From: Massilia violaceinigra
GTDB taxonomy: Bacteria > Pseudomonadota > Gammaproteobacteria > Burkholderiales > Burkholderiaceae_D
Reading direction: 5' to 3'
NCBI RefSeq assembly: GCF_002752675.1
Contig: NZ_CP024608.1
Location: 124,001-188,000 of the forward strand
Length of the DNA stretch: 64,000 bases
Part shown: positions 24,098 through 34,232 of the stretch, piece by piece
Position numbering within the stretch: the first letter of the stretch is position 1
How the letters are laid out: each line of letters starts with the position of its first letter
Program-made: the position numbers and the translations under genes
Notes under the pieces: generated by a model
Database searches by the model: none
Told to the model about the DNA's origin: nothing
Seen by the model: only the letters and a program-made list of their open reading frames with translations

Positions 24098-26924
24098 GGT
24101 CCGCGCTGGCCGCCATGGCGCGCGTCTGCGCCATGAGCATGGCGTCGAATTCCTCGGCCGGGACCGGGCGCGCGAACAGGTAGCCCTGGGCGTAGTCGCA
24201 GCCGGCTTCGAGCAGCAGGTCGCGCTGCTCGTGCGTCTCGACGCCTTCGGCGATCACGCGCAGGCCGAGCTTGTGGGCCATGACGATGATCGCTTCCGAC
24301 AGCGCCATGTCGCTCGACTCGGGCGCCAGGTTGCGGGTGAAGGAGCGGTCGATCTTGAGGTAGTCGATGTCGAATTTTTTCAGGTACGACAGCGACGAAT
24401 AGCCGGTGCCGAAATCGTCCAGCGCCACCTGGATGCCGGCGTCGCGCAGCTGCAGCAGCTTGTCGGTCACGCCGCTGCTGGCGTCGAGCAGCAAGCCTTC
24501 GGTGATCTCGACCACCACCGCCTGGCCGGACAGGCCCAGTTCGCGCAGGTGCGCCAGCCAGCCTTCGTAGCCCTTGCCTTCGCGCTGGAATTCGAGCGGC
24601 GACTGGTTCACGCTGACCTGGAACTCGGGATGATGATCGCGCCGCCAGCGGCTGGCCCAGCGCGCCGACTCCATGAACACCCATTCGCCGATCTCGATAA
24701 TCAGGCCGCTCGACTCGGCCAGCGGAATGAACTCCAGAGGGCTCACCAGCCCGCGCTGCGGATGCTCCCAGCGGATCAGGGCTTCGGCCTTGTGGATCTT
24801 CCCGCTGCGCAGGTGCACGATGGGCTGGAAGTACACGCGGAACTGGCCGCCCTTGAGGGCACTGCGCAAGTCGTTGGTCATGCGCATGCGGTTGATCGCC
24901 GCCACCTGCAGGGCCGGCGTGAAATAGCTGAAGCGGTTGCGCCCCGCGTTCTTGGCCGCGTACATGGCCTGGTCGGCGTGCTTGAGCAGGTCGTCGATAT
25001 CGCGCGCGTCGTCCGGATACAGGGTGATGCCGACGCTGGCCGAGATATACGCCTGCTCCTGGCCGAGCGTAAACGGCGCCTGCAGCACATCGAGGATCTT
25101 TTGCGCGATCACGCCCACGCTGCCGGTTTCGCCCAGCTGCGGCAGGATCACGGTGAACTCGTCGCCGCCCAGGCGCGCCACCGTGTCCGAGTCGCGCACG
25201 CAGCCGCTGATGCGGCGCGCGGCGTCGACCAGCAGCACGTCGCCCTGCTGGTGGCCGAGCGTGTCGTTCACTTCCTTGAACTGATCGAGGTCGATGAACA
25301 GGATCGCGATGCGGGTGCCCTCGCGCCGGCAGCGCAGGATGTCGTGTTCGAGACGGTCGTGGAACATGCGCCGGTTGGGCAGGCGCGTGAGCGGATCGAA
25401 ATTGGCCTGCTGCCAGATCAGCGCTTCCGAGCTCTTTTTCTCGGTCACGTCCTCGATCATGCACAGGTGGTGCGCGCTGGCGTTGGCCGTGGCGTCGATG
25501 GCGGCGATCGACATGTCGACCCAGACCACGGTGCCGTCGGGGCGCAGCAGGCGGCGCGCGCTCTTGAAGCCAGCGATGCTGCCGGCGCCCAGCTGCGCCA
25601 TGCGCGCGGCCTCGCCGGCCACGTCGTCGGGGTGAGTGATGTCGTCGCAGCGGCCGCGCTTGAGCTCTTCCGAGGAGCGCCCGGTGATCTCGGCGAAGCG
25701 CGGGTTGATATCCTTGAACTGGCCGCTGACCGAATCGATCAGGGCGATGCCCATCGGCGCTTCCTCGAACATGGTGCGAAAACGCAGTTCGCCCTGGCGG
25801 ATGCTTTCCTCGGCGCGGCGCCGTTCGCGCGCCAGCAGCGACACGTGCACGGCGGCGCCGCCGATCAGCAGCAGGCCGGCCGCCAGCAGCGCGCGGTACA
25901 GCCAGGTCAGGTAATCGGCGGCGGGATCGGTGCTGTACATGAAGCCGTCGAAAGAGGCGCCGCGCGGCAGCATGCCCAGTTCGGCGTAGATATCGGCGAT
26001 ATGGCGCCAGCGGTCCGGATTCATGTAGCCGATTTCGACCAGCACCGGCTGCACCAGCGGCTCCATCTGGCGCGCCTCGAACAGCAGGTGCTGGCGGTCG
26101 TGGCGGCGCGTGTACTTCGACAGGATCAGGTCCGCGATCTCTTCCTGGTTGGCCATGGCATAGGCCCAGCCCTTCATGCTGGCGGCGCGGAAGGCGCGCA
26201 CGCGCTCGGGGTGGGCGGCGATCTGGCGCTCACTGGTGAACAGGTTGTCGCCGTAAAAATCGATGCCGGCCGCGCGCGGGCTGTGCACGTCGTAAGCGAA
26301 GCCGATGCGGTCCAGGTAATCGGGTTCGTTGGTGATGTAGGCCGAATAGGCCTCGATCTTGCCCTTGGCCAGGTCGTCCGGATTGAAGCTGTGTTCGACG
26401 CGCACCAGGCTGCTGAGAGGGACGCCTTCCTTGTTCAGGTAAGCGATCAGTTCGTCGGCCTGGGTGAGTTCATCGATGAGCGAGCCGATCATCACGCGCT
26501 TGCCCTTGAGATCGCGCACGTCGGGCGCGCCGTTGCGCTTACCTACCAGCAACACATAGGGCGAATGCTGGAACACCACGCCCAGCACCACCAATGGCTT
26601 GCCGGCCATGCGCGCCAGCAGCAGGCTGCTGCTGCCGACGCCGAATTCGGCCTTGCCGGCGCTGACATTGCGTTCGGGCTCGTTGCCGTCGGTGCCCTCG
26701 GAGATCAGCACGTCGAGGCCGGCGTCGCGGTAAAAGCCTTTTTCGAGGGCGGCATAGTAGCCGGCGAACTGGAACTGATGGGTATGCTTGAGCTGGAGGG
26801 TGACTTTATCGAGCGCCCGGGCGGGCAGGCTGACGCACATGGCGAGCGCAAAGACGAACGCCAGAGCTTTCGGCGCGGGCGCGAAAGCCGTCGACGCGCG
26901 GCGGGCCAGGTGGAGTCGGATCAT
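24066..26924 (-). CDS. NMT1/THI5-like sensor with PAS, GGDEF and EAL domains
   Basis: A 952-residue membrane protein of c-di-GMP signalling. Layout: signal anchor (1-38); a periplasmic NMT1/THI5-like substrate-binding domain (about 40-335, starting VTLQLKHTHQFQFAGYYAAL); a transmembrane helix (about 342-362); PAS (about 380-495); GGDEF with intact GGDEF at 586-590 and RxxD inhibitory site RDSD at 577-580; and EAL with EALIRW at 714-719 and DDFGTGYSSLSYL. Both output domains look catalytically competent, so it could make and break c-di-GMP. The NMT1/THI5 module suggests it senses a pyrimidine- or amine-like ligand. It is single-gene, with its tail overlapping the AI-2E gene. Confidence 0.92.
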   Translation of the reverse strand: MIRLHLARRASTAFAPAPKALAFVFALAMCVSLPARALDKVTLQLKHTHQFQFAGYYAALEKGFYRDAGLDVLISEGTDGNEPERNVSAGKAEFGVGSSSLLLARMAGKPLVVLGVVFQHSPYVLLVGKRNGAPDVRDLKGKRVMIGSLIDELTQADELIAYLNKEGVPLSSLVRVEHSFNPDDLAKGKIEAYSAYITNEPDYLDRIGFAYDVHSPRAAGIDFYGDNLFTSERQIAAHPERVRAFRAASMKGWAYAMANQEEIADLILSKYTRRHDRQHLLFEARQMEPLVQPVLVEIGYMNPDRWRHIADIYAELGMLPRGASFDGFMYSTDPAADYLTWLYRALLAAGLLLIGGAAVHVSLLARERRRAEESIRQGELRFRTMFEEAPMGIALIDSVSGQFKDINPRFAEITGRSSEELKRGRCDDITHPDDVAGEAARMAQLGAGSIAGFKSARRLLRPDGTVVWVDMSIAAIDATANASAHHLCMIEDVTEKKSSEALIWQQANFDPLTRLPNRRMFHDRLEHDILRCRREGTRIAILFIDLDQFKEVNDTLGHQQGDVLLVDAARRISGCVRDSDTVARLGGDEFTVILPQLGETGSVGVIAQKILDVLQAPFTLGQEQAYISASVGITLYPDDARDIDDLLKHADQAMYAAKNAGRNRFSYFTPALQVAAINRMRMTNDLRSALKGGQFRVYFQPIVHLRSGKIHKAEALIRWEHPQRGLVSPLEFIPLAESSGLIIEIGEWVFMESARWASRWRRDHHPEFQVSVNQSPLEFQREGKGYEGWLAHLRELGLSGQAVVVEITEGLLLDASSGVTDKLLQLRDAGIQVALDDFGTGYSSLSYLKKFDIDYLKIDRSFTRNLAPESSDMALSEAIIVMAHKLGLRVIAEGVETHEQRDLLLEAGCDYAQGYLFARPVPAEEFDAMLMAQTRAMAASADPTSPAPRWPA

Positions 26925-27121
26925 CAGTCGGTCACACCGCTAGGTGTGCACTAAAGCAACGTATGGAGTCGATTGTACTGACCTTCCCGGCCGGGACAGC
27001 GAAAAATGCGAACTGTGTGCGTGGCACAACAATTGGGGTGTTGCAAATGCGACGGCCGGCATCCTCGACCCCGTCGCCCCGCACCAAGGCTGCACCCGGC
27101 GCGGAGCGACGAATTCCCGCC

Positions 27122-29401
<2,280 letters not shown>

Positions 29402-29564
29402 TGGGCAGTATTGTACCGGAAAACCATCCGGAGCAACTTGCCCCCGCCCTTTTTCAAAGGCGATTGCAACGAAAAAACGTCTTATGTTTCAATAACTTGT
29501 GACGTTTGTGCCACATTAACAGGCAGTTGCCGGGGCGAGCGCGAAGGCGCTTGTGCCCCGTTGT

Positions 29565-29936
29565 TCAAATACCCATGTTCGACAGCATGCGGCCCAGCTC
29601 GCGCAGGGCGGGCTCCAGGCGCGGATGTTCGGCGGCAAATTTGGCCGTGATTTCCTGGGTCCGCTCGGCCAGCCCGTAGGTGGTGGTGTCGGCGGGTTCG
29701 GCCAGCAGGTAGGCCGCCGGATCAACCGGGTCGGCCGCTTCGGCTTGCTCGGCAAGCGCATCGTCGCTGATGGTGGCCTGCGCGGCGGCGGCGCGTTTGT
29801 CCAGCAGGGCCTGGATGTCGCCGTCGAGCTGCATCAGCAAGCCTTGCAGTTCTTCATCGACCTGATCCGTCTGCGCCAGGTTGGCATGCAGGGTTTTCAG
29901 ATGCGACTTCAGGTTCGCTGTGTCGTCGTTCAACAT
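29565..29936 (-). CDS. DUF4404 family protein
   Basis: A small acidic, mostly helical protein of 123 residues. The N-terminal coiled-coil-like part (NLKSHLKTLHANLAQTDQVDEELQGLLMQLDGDIQALL) and the C-terminal block (HPRLEPALRELGRMLSNMGI) match DUF4404. The function of the family is unknown. The ATG at 29936 has GAGG five bases before it, better than the ATG 21 bp upstream. It follows the VF530 gene by 10 bp, so they form an operon. Confidence 0.78.
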   Translation of the reverse strand: MLNDDTANLKSHLKTLHANLAQTDQVDEELQGLLMQLDGDIQALLDKRAAAAQATISDDALAEQAEAADPVDPAAYLLAEPADTTTYGLAERTQEITAKFAAEHPRLEPALRELGRMLSNMGI

Positions 29937-29946
29937 GTCATCCTCG

Positions 29947-30159
29947 TTAGTTGTCAAAAGTGGTCGCCAGATACAGTTCTTCGACCTTGGTTCGCGCCCA
30001 CGGGGTCTTGCGCAGGAACTTCAGGCTCGACTTGATGCTCGGATCGCTGATGAAACAATTGATATCGATCCGCTTGCCGAGCTCATCCCAGCCGTAATGC
30101 GCGACCAGCCTGGTTAACAGCGATTCTAAGGTAATACCGTGTAAGTCGTGAACACTCAT
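29947..30159 (-). CDS. VF530 family DNA-binding-like protein (DUF2132)
   Basis: A 70-residue protein almost entirely matching VF530: [20 protein letters not shown], the [12 protein letters not shown] strand and [20 protein letters not shown]. The fold is known from a Vibrio structure and is thought to bind DNA, but the role is unknown. It is the first gene of a pair with the DUF4404 gene. Confidence 0.88.
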   Translation of the reverse strand: MSVHDLHGITLESLLTRLVAHYGWDELGKRIDINCFISDPSIKSSLKFLRKTPWARTKVEELYLATTFDN

Positions 30160-30272
30160 TGCTGCACTTGATCCTATGGCGGTTGGGGGGAAACACTATA
30201 CCGTCCTTATACACCCAAATGGCGGTGCGATCCATCGCGGAGCGCAGCAAGCTGGAGCGCCGAGGCGCCGGC

Positions 30273-30671
30273 TTACGTACGGAAAATGCGTACCTCGGTC
30301 CCGCTTTTCCCGGCCAGTTCGACCATGTGGACGGTGCCGCGCGCGCAGCCGGGTTGGCCGTAGTCTGCGTGGAAAGCCAGCACCAGATCGATGCCGGTAG
30401 CTAACATGCGTTCGTTCAGGCCGCGCCAGGCTTCGCCGGGGAAGGCGCGCTGGTCGGCGCGGTTCTTTTTCATGCGCTGCACGGTCAGGCCCAGCCCAGT
30501 GGCGACGGCAATCGCGCAGGCATCGGCGCCCGGGGTGTCGCCGGTAACGATCACGCTGTGCGGCGGCAACTGCGACAATGCACGCCGTATCGTCTCCGGA
30601 TTGTCCCATGTGGTCGAGCCGGTGACCAGCACGCGCAGGAAAGGCCGCTCAGACACAGGACGCGCGCACAT
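30273..30671 (-). CDS. SLOG-family protein (DUF2493, YspA-like)
   Basis: A 132-residue Rossmann-like protein. The N-terminal strand and loop VLVTGSTTWDN is followed by the nucleotide-binding-like VIVTGDTPGADACAIAVATGLG, the usual layout of DUF2493/SLOG proteins. SLOG domains bind nucleotide-derived ligands; some serve phage-defence or DprA-like roles, and this stand-alone type is uncharacterised. No toxin, nuclease or TIR partner is adjacent. It lies about 110 bp upstream of the VF530 gene on the same strand. Confidence 0.8.
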   Translation of the reverse strand: MCARPVSERPFLRVLVTGSTTWDNPETIRRALSQLPPHSVIVTGDTPGADACAIAVATGLGLTVQRMKKNRADQRAFPGEAWRGLNERMLATGIDLVLAFHADYGQPGCARGTVHMVELAGKSGTEVRIFRT

Positions 30672-30768
30672 GGGACATCGGTATTTTCCTCGCGGCGATG
30701 ATTTTATTGATTGATCAGCTGACAGCAGTCTGATTGCATTATATTAAATGAACAGGGAACACGACGGG

Positions 30769-31335
30769 TCAACCATGGATACGCAGCGACCAGACGGTTG
30801 CCAGCGCCCAGCAGGGGCCAGCCACAAGGCTTGCTACGGCGATCCTGCGCCATGCCACCCGGCGGGCCAGCGCAACGATGAGGGCGCACGGCGGCAGCAG
30901 CACCAGGCATTCGATCAGCAGGTTGCGCCATAAATAGATGTTGGTGAAGCTCAGGCGCCCGGCACTGGGCAGCAGTCCGATGGGCGACTCGACCTGCGCC
31001 AGCGGCAAGGGCCAGAACAGGGGAACCGGGTGCACCCCGACGAGCAGGTCGAGCAGGGGATGCGAGCAGGCCGCCAGCGCCAGCGCCGCAAACGGCAGCG
31101 CGCCCCGCAGCGCCAGCCACGCCAGCAGGCTGGCGCCCAAGCCGAACAGCAGCGAGTGCGACCAGCGCGGCTCGCTGTCGATGCCGAACAGCCAGAATGG
31201 CAGGTAATCGAGGTCGGGCAGCAGCGCCAGCGACACCAGCAGGACCAGCGCCAGGCGCGAGCGCGGGGCAGCACCCGGCGCATGGGCGAGGAACACGGTG
31301 GCGCCGGCCGCCGCGTGGCCGATCAGCGACGACAC
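30769..31335 (-). CDS. metal-dependent hydrolase, YdjM/DUF457 family membrane protein
   Basis: A 188-residue inner-membrane protein. Conserved His/Asp motifs between hydrophobic spans match DUF457 (LexA-binding, inner-membrane-associated putative hydrolase): SLIGHAAAGA, LLPDLDYLPFWLFG, RWSHSLLFG, and ACSHPLLDLLVGVHPVPLFWP. The substrate is unknown. The start is the GTG at 31335, whose first 13 bp overlap the end of the preceding small membrane-protein gene, indicating translational coupling. No LexA box was seen nearby. Confidence 0.82.
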   Translation of the reverse strand: MSSLIGHAAAGATVFLAHAPGAAPRSRLALVLLVSLALLPDLDYLPFWLFGIDSEPRWSHSLLFGLGASLLAWLALRGALPFAALALAACSHPLLDLLVGVHPVPLFWPLPLAQVESPIGLLPSAGRLSFTNIYLWRNLLIECLVLLPPCALIVALARRVAWRRIAVASLVAGPCWALATVWSLRIHG

Positions 31336-31598
31336 GGGCGCACCAGCAAAACCGCCACGCCCCACCAGATGGCGGCCCAGAACAGCACCACGCAGGCCCA
31401 GCCCAGCAGGGATGGCGCGGCCCAGCCGCCGGACGGCCAACCGCCGAACACCGGCAGCTTGATCGCATCGAGCACGAACAGGGGGCCGTAGATGGTGGCG
31501 GCGATGGCCGGCCCGATGGTACTGGTACCGGCCCAGATCCAGGCGACCAGGGCATGGGCGGTGCTCAGGCCGATGAACAGCAGCGTACGCAGTCGCAT
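31323..31598 (-). CDS. small multi-pass membrane protein
   Basis: A 91-residue very hydrophobic protein with about three membrane spans (LLFIGLSTAHALVAWIWAG, IAATIYGPLFVLDAIKL, LLGWACVVLFWAAIWWGVAVLLV). No family is recognised. Its TGA lies inside the beginning of the DUF457 gene, so the two are likely made together. The ATG at 31598 is chosen over a GTG nine bases upstream; ribosome-site evidence is weak either way. Confidence 0.65.
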   Translation of the reverse strand: MRLRTLLFIGLSTAHALVAWIWAGTSTIGPAIAATIYGPLFVLDAIKLPVFGGWPSGGWAAPSLLGWACVVLFWAAIWWGVAVLLVRPCRR

Positions 31599-31620
31599 GG
31601 TTCCCACTCGTCAGGAGGGT

Positions 31621-32262
31621 TCAGCCGGGCGCGTGCGGGCCGGAACGGCTTGCTTGCGCTTCGGCGGCAACAGCCAGCCGTTCAAGCAAACGCAGCTGCG
31701 CGTCGAGGTGGGCGCTCTGCGACTCCAGCAGCACCATCATCCTGTTTTGCGGGGAATCCTTGCCGTTCGCACGCTTGATAAAGTAAATGTACACGCCAAT
31801 TAACAGCAGCATCGGCCCCCAGCTGTACAGAATATCAAGAACTTGGGACATTACCGATGGCGACGGCTTGCGGTGCAGCTTGATCGCCTCGGCCGAGACA
31901 ATGCGAATTTCCTGCGATGCGTAAGCCTCTTTGGGACGCGAGGCAAGATCGCTAATGCGGAATGCAACCTCACCGGACGCCGGCACGACAAGCTCATCGA
32001 CCGACTGGGTTACGGTATCGATGAGGACGTGGCTGGCGTCGAAGTATTTCACTTCCAGCATGACATCCCTGACACTGTCGGCGGACGCATTCTTCAGCGT
32101 TGCCAGGGACGTGACCATGCCTGGTCCATCCGACACGCTGAACGAGGTCTTGCTGATCGAGAGCTTGTCGACCTCGGCCGGAGAAGCGTTGTGGTAGCTG
32201 CAGGCAAGCGCCGAAGCAGAGAAGGCAAACAGACATGCCGACCGGGCGATAAATTGTTTCAT
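31621..32262 (-). CDS. exported protein with FxLYD-like domain and C-terminal membrane helix
   Basis: A 213-residue protein. The N-terminus is a signal peptide (ARSACLFAFSASALAC), whose cleavage-site Cys is not in a canonical lipobox. About 30-130 resemble an extracytoplasmic FxLYD-type beta-domain (ATLKNASADSVRDVMLEVKYFDA). A single membrane helix (about 140-165, SWGPMLLLIGVYIYFIKRA) leads to a C-terminal coiled coil (LLESQSAHLDAQLRLLERLAVAAEA). The function is unknown. I start it at the ATG at 32262; an open frame extends 49 codons further but lacks a signal peptide there. Confidence 0.65.
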   Translation of the reverse strand: MKQFIARSACLFAFSASALACSYHNASPAEVDKLSISKTSFSVSDGPGMVTSLATLKNASADSVRDVMLEVKYFDASHVLIDTVTQSVDELVVPASGEVAFRISDLASRPKEAYASQEIRIVSAEAIKLHRKPSPSVMSQVLDILYSWGPMLLLIGVYIYFIKRANGKDSPQNRMMVLLESQSAHLDAQLRLLERLAVAAEAQASRSGPHAPG

Positions 32263-32365
32263 AGGGGTCCACATGGGGTGATTTGAAAAACGGTACTGGC
32301 CCCGGTAACGGGGCCAGTATTGCGCCGAAGCGGCAAAAATTGTTTCCGGGATTATCCCGATCCTG

Positions 32366-32914
32366 CTAAGGCTTACCCGCGCTGTACAGCACATCCGAGC
32401 GCAGCACATATTTGATGCCGCCGGTCAGCGCGGCGCCTTCATGCCAGGTATCGTGCACGAACAGCAGGGCCGAGCCCGTCTTCGGCGTGACGCGGAATTC
32501 CTTGAAAATCGTGTCGCCGCCTTCGTAGCCTTCGTTCAGGTAGACGAGGAAAGTGAGCTTGCTGCTCAGGCCATCTTCGCTCCACGGGCCATCCTTGTGC
32601 ATCTTGAAGCGCTGCCCGGCCGCGTACTTGTAGAAGCGCAGTTCGCGCGGCAATCCAACTGCAGCCTGACCATCGAGTTCGGGCATGCCGGCCGCCGCCA
32701 GGCGCTGCCACAGCAGGGCGATCCAGTCGGGCGCCTCGAACTGGGCCCGCTCGTTATTGCGGATCGTCGGCATCGGCTTGGCGCCTTGCGCGGTGCGCAC
32801 GCCGGCCGCGGCAAAGCCGCGCGCCTCGGCCAGCGCGATCAGCTCGCCGCACTCGCGCGCATCGAGAAAACCATCGATGGAAAACACCGTCGGCGCGTGG
32901 GTGACGACCAGCAT
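32366..32914 (-). CDS. 2OG-Fe(II) oxygenase, prolyl 4-hydroxylase type
   Basis: A 182-residue dioxygenase that would hydroxylate a substrate with 2-oxoglutarate and O2. Iron ligands are His106 and Asp108 (MHKDGP) and His158 (TWHEG); the 2-oxoglutarate anchor is Lys168 in GGIKYVLRSDVLY. The N-terminus (FSIDGFLDARECGELIALAE) matches the P4H alpha-subunit-like family. Target unknown. The start at 32914 gives a 10-bp gap after the TPR lipoprotein gene, so they are probably co-transcribed; the frame 34 codons longer would overlap that gene. Confidence 0.85.
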   Translation of the reverse strand: MLVVTHAPTVFSIDGFLDARECGELIALAEARGFAAAGVRTAQGAKPMPTIRNNERAQFEAPDWIALLWQRLAAAGMPELDGQAAVGLPRELRFYKYAAGQRFKMHKDGPWSEDGLSSKLTFLVYLNEGYEGGDTIFKEFRVTPKTGSALLFVHDTWHEGAALTGGIKYVLRSDVLYSAGKP

Positions 32915-32924
32915 GCGGCTCAGC

Positions 32925-34199
32925 TCACTTCTTCTTGCGCGCACCACGCGGCGCCGGCAGCGCGCACTTGTCGTTGAACAGCGCCGCGTCGGACACGTAA
33001 GCGCGCGCGTCCGCATCCTTGTCCATCGACGCCCGCAAGTGCGCGGCGATGGACTTCACTTCCGCATCGACCGCGCTGGCGCCGCCGCAGCCGGCGACCC
33101 TGCGCTTGAGCGTGGCGGCCAGCATGGCGGAGCGGCCGTGCTTGACCGTATTGGGCATGGTGACGCGCCGGATCGCCAGCACTTCCTCGTAGCGCAGCAA
33201 GGCCGCCGGATTCTGGCCCTGATGCTCGTGCATGCCGCCGATATCGTTGATGATGGCGACCGTTTCCTCGGACTGCGCGCCGAAGGTTTGCACGGCCTGC
33301 GGCAGCATCGCCTCGAACAGCTCCTGGGCGCGCTTGTGGTTGCGCTCCGCGCTGAAGCTCATCGCATGCGCGGCGCGTACTTCCAGCGTCACCGGGTCGG
33401 CCATGCCGAGCGTGGAGCCATACACCGCGATGGCGCGCTCGTACCATTGGCGGCCGGTCGGGTTGTCGTTCTGGCGCATGTAGCTGCCGCCCAGATTCAC
33501 ATAACTCATGCCGACATGGTAACTGTCCTCGCCATGGATCTTGCGGCGCAACTCCAGCGCTTCGTTCAACAAGCGGCGCTCGGCGGCCACGTCGCCCTTC
33601 AGACCCATCAGGCGTCCGAGCGCGTCCGCCGCATCCGCTTCGAGCTGCGCATTGACGTTTTTGCGCGCCTGGGCCAGCACCTCGGTCATATCGGCCTCGA
33701 CGTTGCCGAGCTCCTTCATCTGCATGCGCTGCTCGGCGCTGTCGAGCAAGGCCTGGGCAACCTGGTTCGATTCCTTGCCGAAGCCGGCCCGGCAGGCTTG
33801 CACCGCGGCGGCGTAACCGGTGCGGCCGGCGGCCTGGTCGCCGCTGTCGCTGGCGCGCTGGGCGTCGAGCCCGTACGCGTGGCACAGCACCGCGGAGGCA
33901 TCGTGCGCGCGCACCTTCTCGGCGCGGGCGCCGGCGATGGCTTGCTGCAGGGCGGCGGTCGAGGCGGCGCTCTTGCCTTCGTTATCCAGCGCCAGCGCAC
34001 TGCAATACAGGCGCTGCGGCCCGAATTCGAGCGCTTCGGCATCGGTACAACAGTCGGCGCCGCTGCAGCGCGGGCCGGACTCGCCCGGCTCTTCGGTCAG
34101 TTGCACTTCGGTGGGCCGTACGGGTTCGGTGGTACAGGCCGCCAGGCCAAGGGCGCACAGCAGGACGGACGCGAGCGGGAGAAAGCGAGGTGTGAGCAT
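32925..34199 (-). CDS. TPR-repeat lipoprotein
   Basis: A 424-residue predicted periplasmic lipoprotein. The signal peptide ends in a lipobox (CALGLAACT, Cys at about 22). Helical repeats fill the rest, including MSYVNLGGSYMRQNDNPTGRQWYERAIAVY and NDIGGMHEHQGQNPAALLRYEEVLAIRR, typical of TPR/Sel1-like kinesin-light-chain repeats. The C-terminus is strongly basic (PRGARKKK). TPR lipoproteins scaffold envelope complexes; the partner is unknown. It lies directly upstream of the dioxygenase gene. Confidence 0.8.
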   Translation of the reverse strand: MLTPRFLPLASVLLCALGLAACTTEPVRPTEVQLTEEPGESGPRCSGADCCTDAEALEFGPQRLYCSALALDNEGKSAASTAALQQAIAGARAEKVRAHDASAVLCHAYGLDAQRASDSGDQAAGRTGYAAAVQACRAGFGKESNQVAQALLDSAEQRMQMKELGNVEADMTEVLAQARKNVNAQLEADAADALGRLMGLKGDVAAERRLLNEALELRRKIHGEDSYHVGMSYVNLGGSYMRQNDNPTGRQWYERAIAVYGSTLGMADPVTLEVRAAHAMSFSAERNHKRAQELFEAMLPQAVQTFGAQSEETVAIINDIGGMHEHQGQNPAALLRYEEVLAIRRVTMPNTVKHGRSAMLAATLKRRVAGCGGASAVDAEVKSIAAHLRASMDKDADARAYVSDAALFNDKCALPAPRGARKKK

Positions 34200-34232
34200 A
34201 GAGGCAACGTTCGGAAAGAGGGACGTGCCTGA

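Noticed and set aside
24021..26954. 977-codon plus-strand frame opposite the GGDEF-EAL gene
   Set aside because: Shadow of the minus-strand gene, whose GGDEF, EAL and PAS motifs are all intact.
30273..30671. SLOG/DUF2493 gene as part of an anti-phage defence system
   Set aside because: No TIR, nuclease, CBASS-type cyclase or other effector lies beside it; the neighbours are VF530, DUF4404 and a DUF457 protein, so a defence role would be speculation.
31323..31440. frameshift in the DUF457 gene suggested by overlapping frames
   Set aside because: The frames are two separate membrane-protein genes overlapping by 13 bp; the downstream one has its own GTG start and a complete family pattern.
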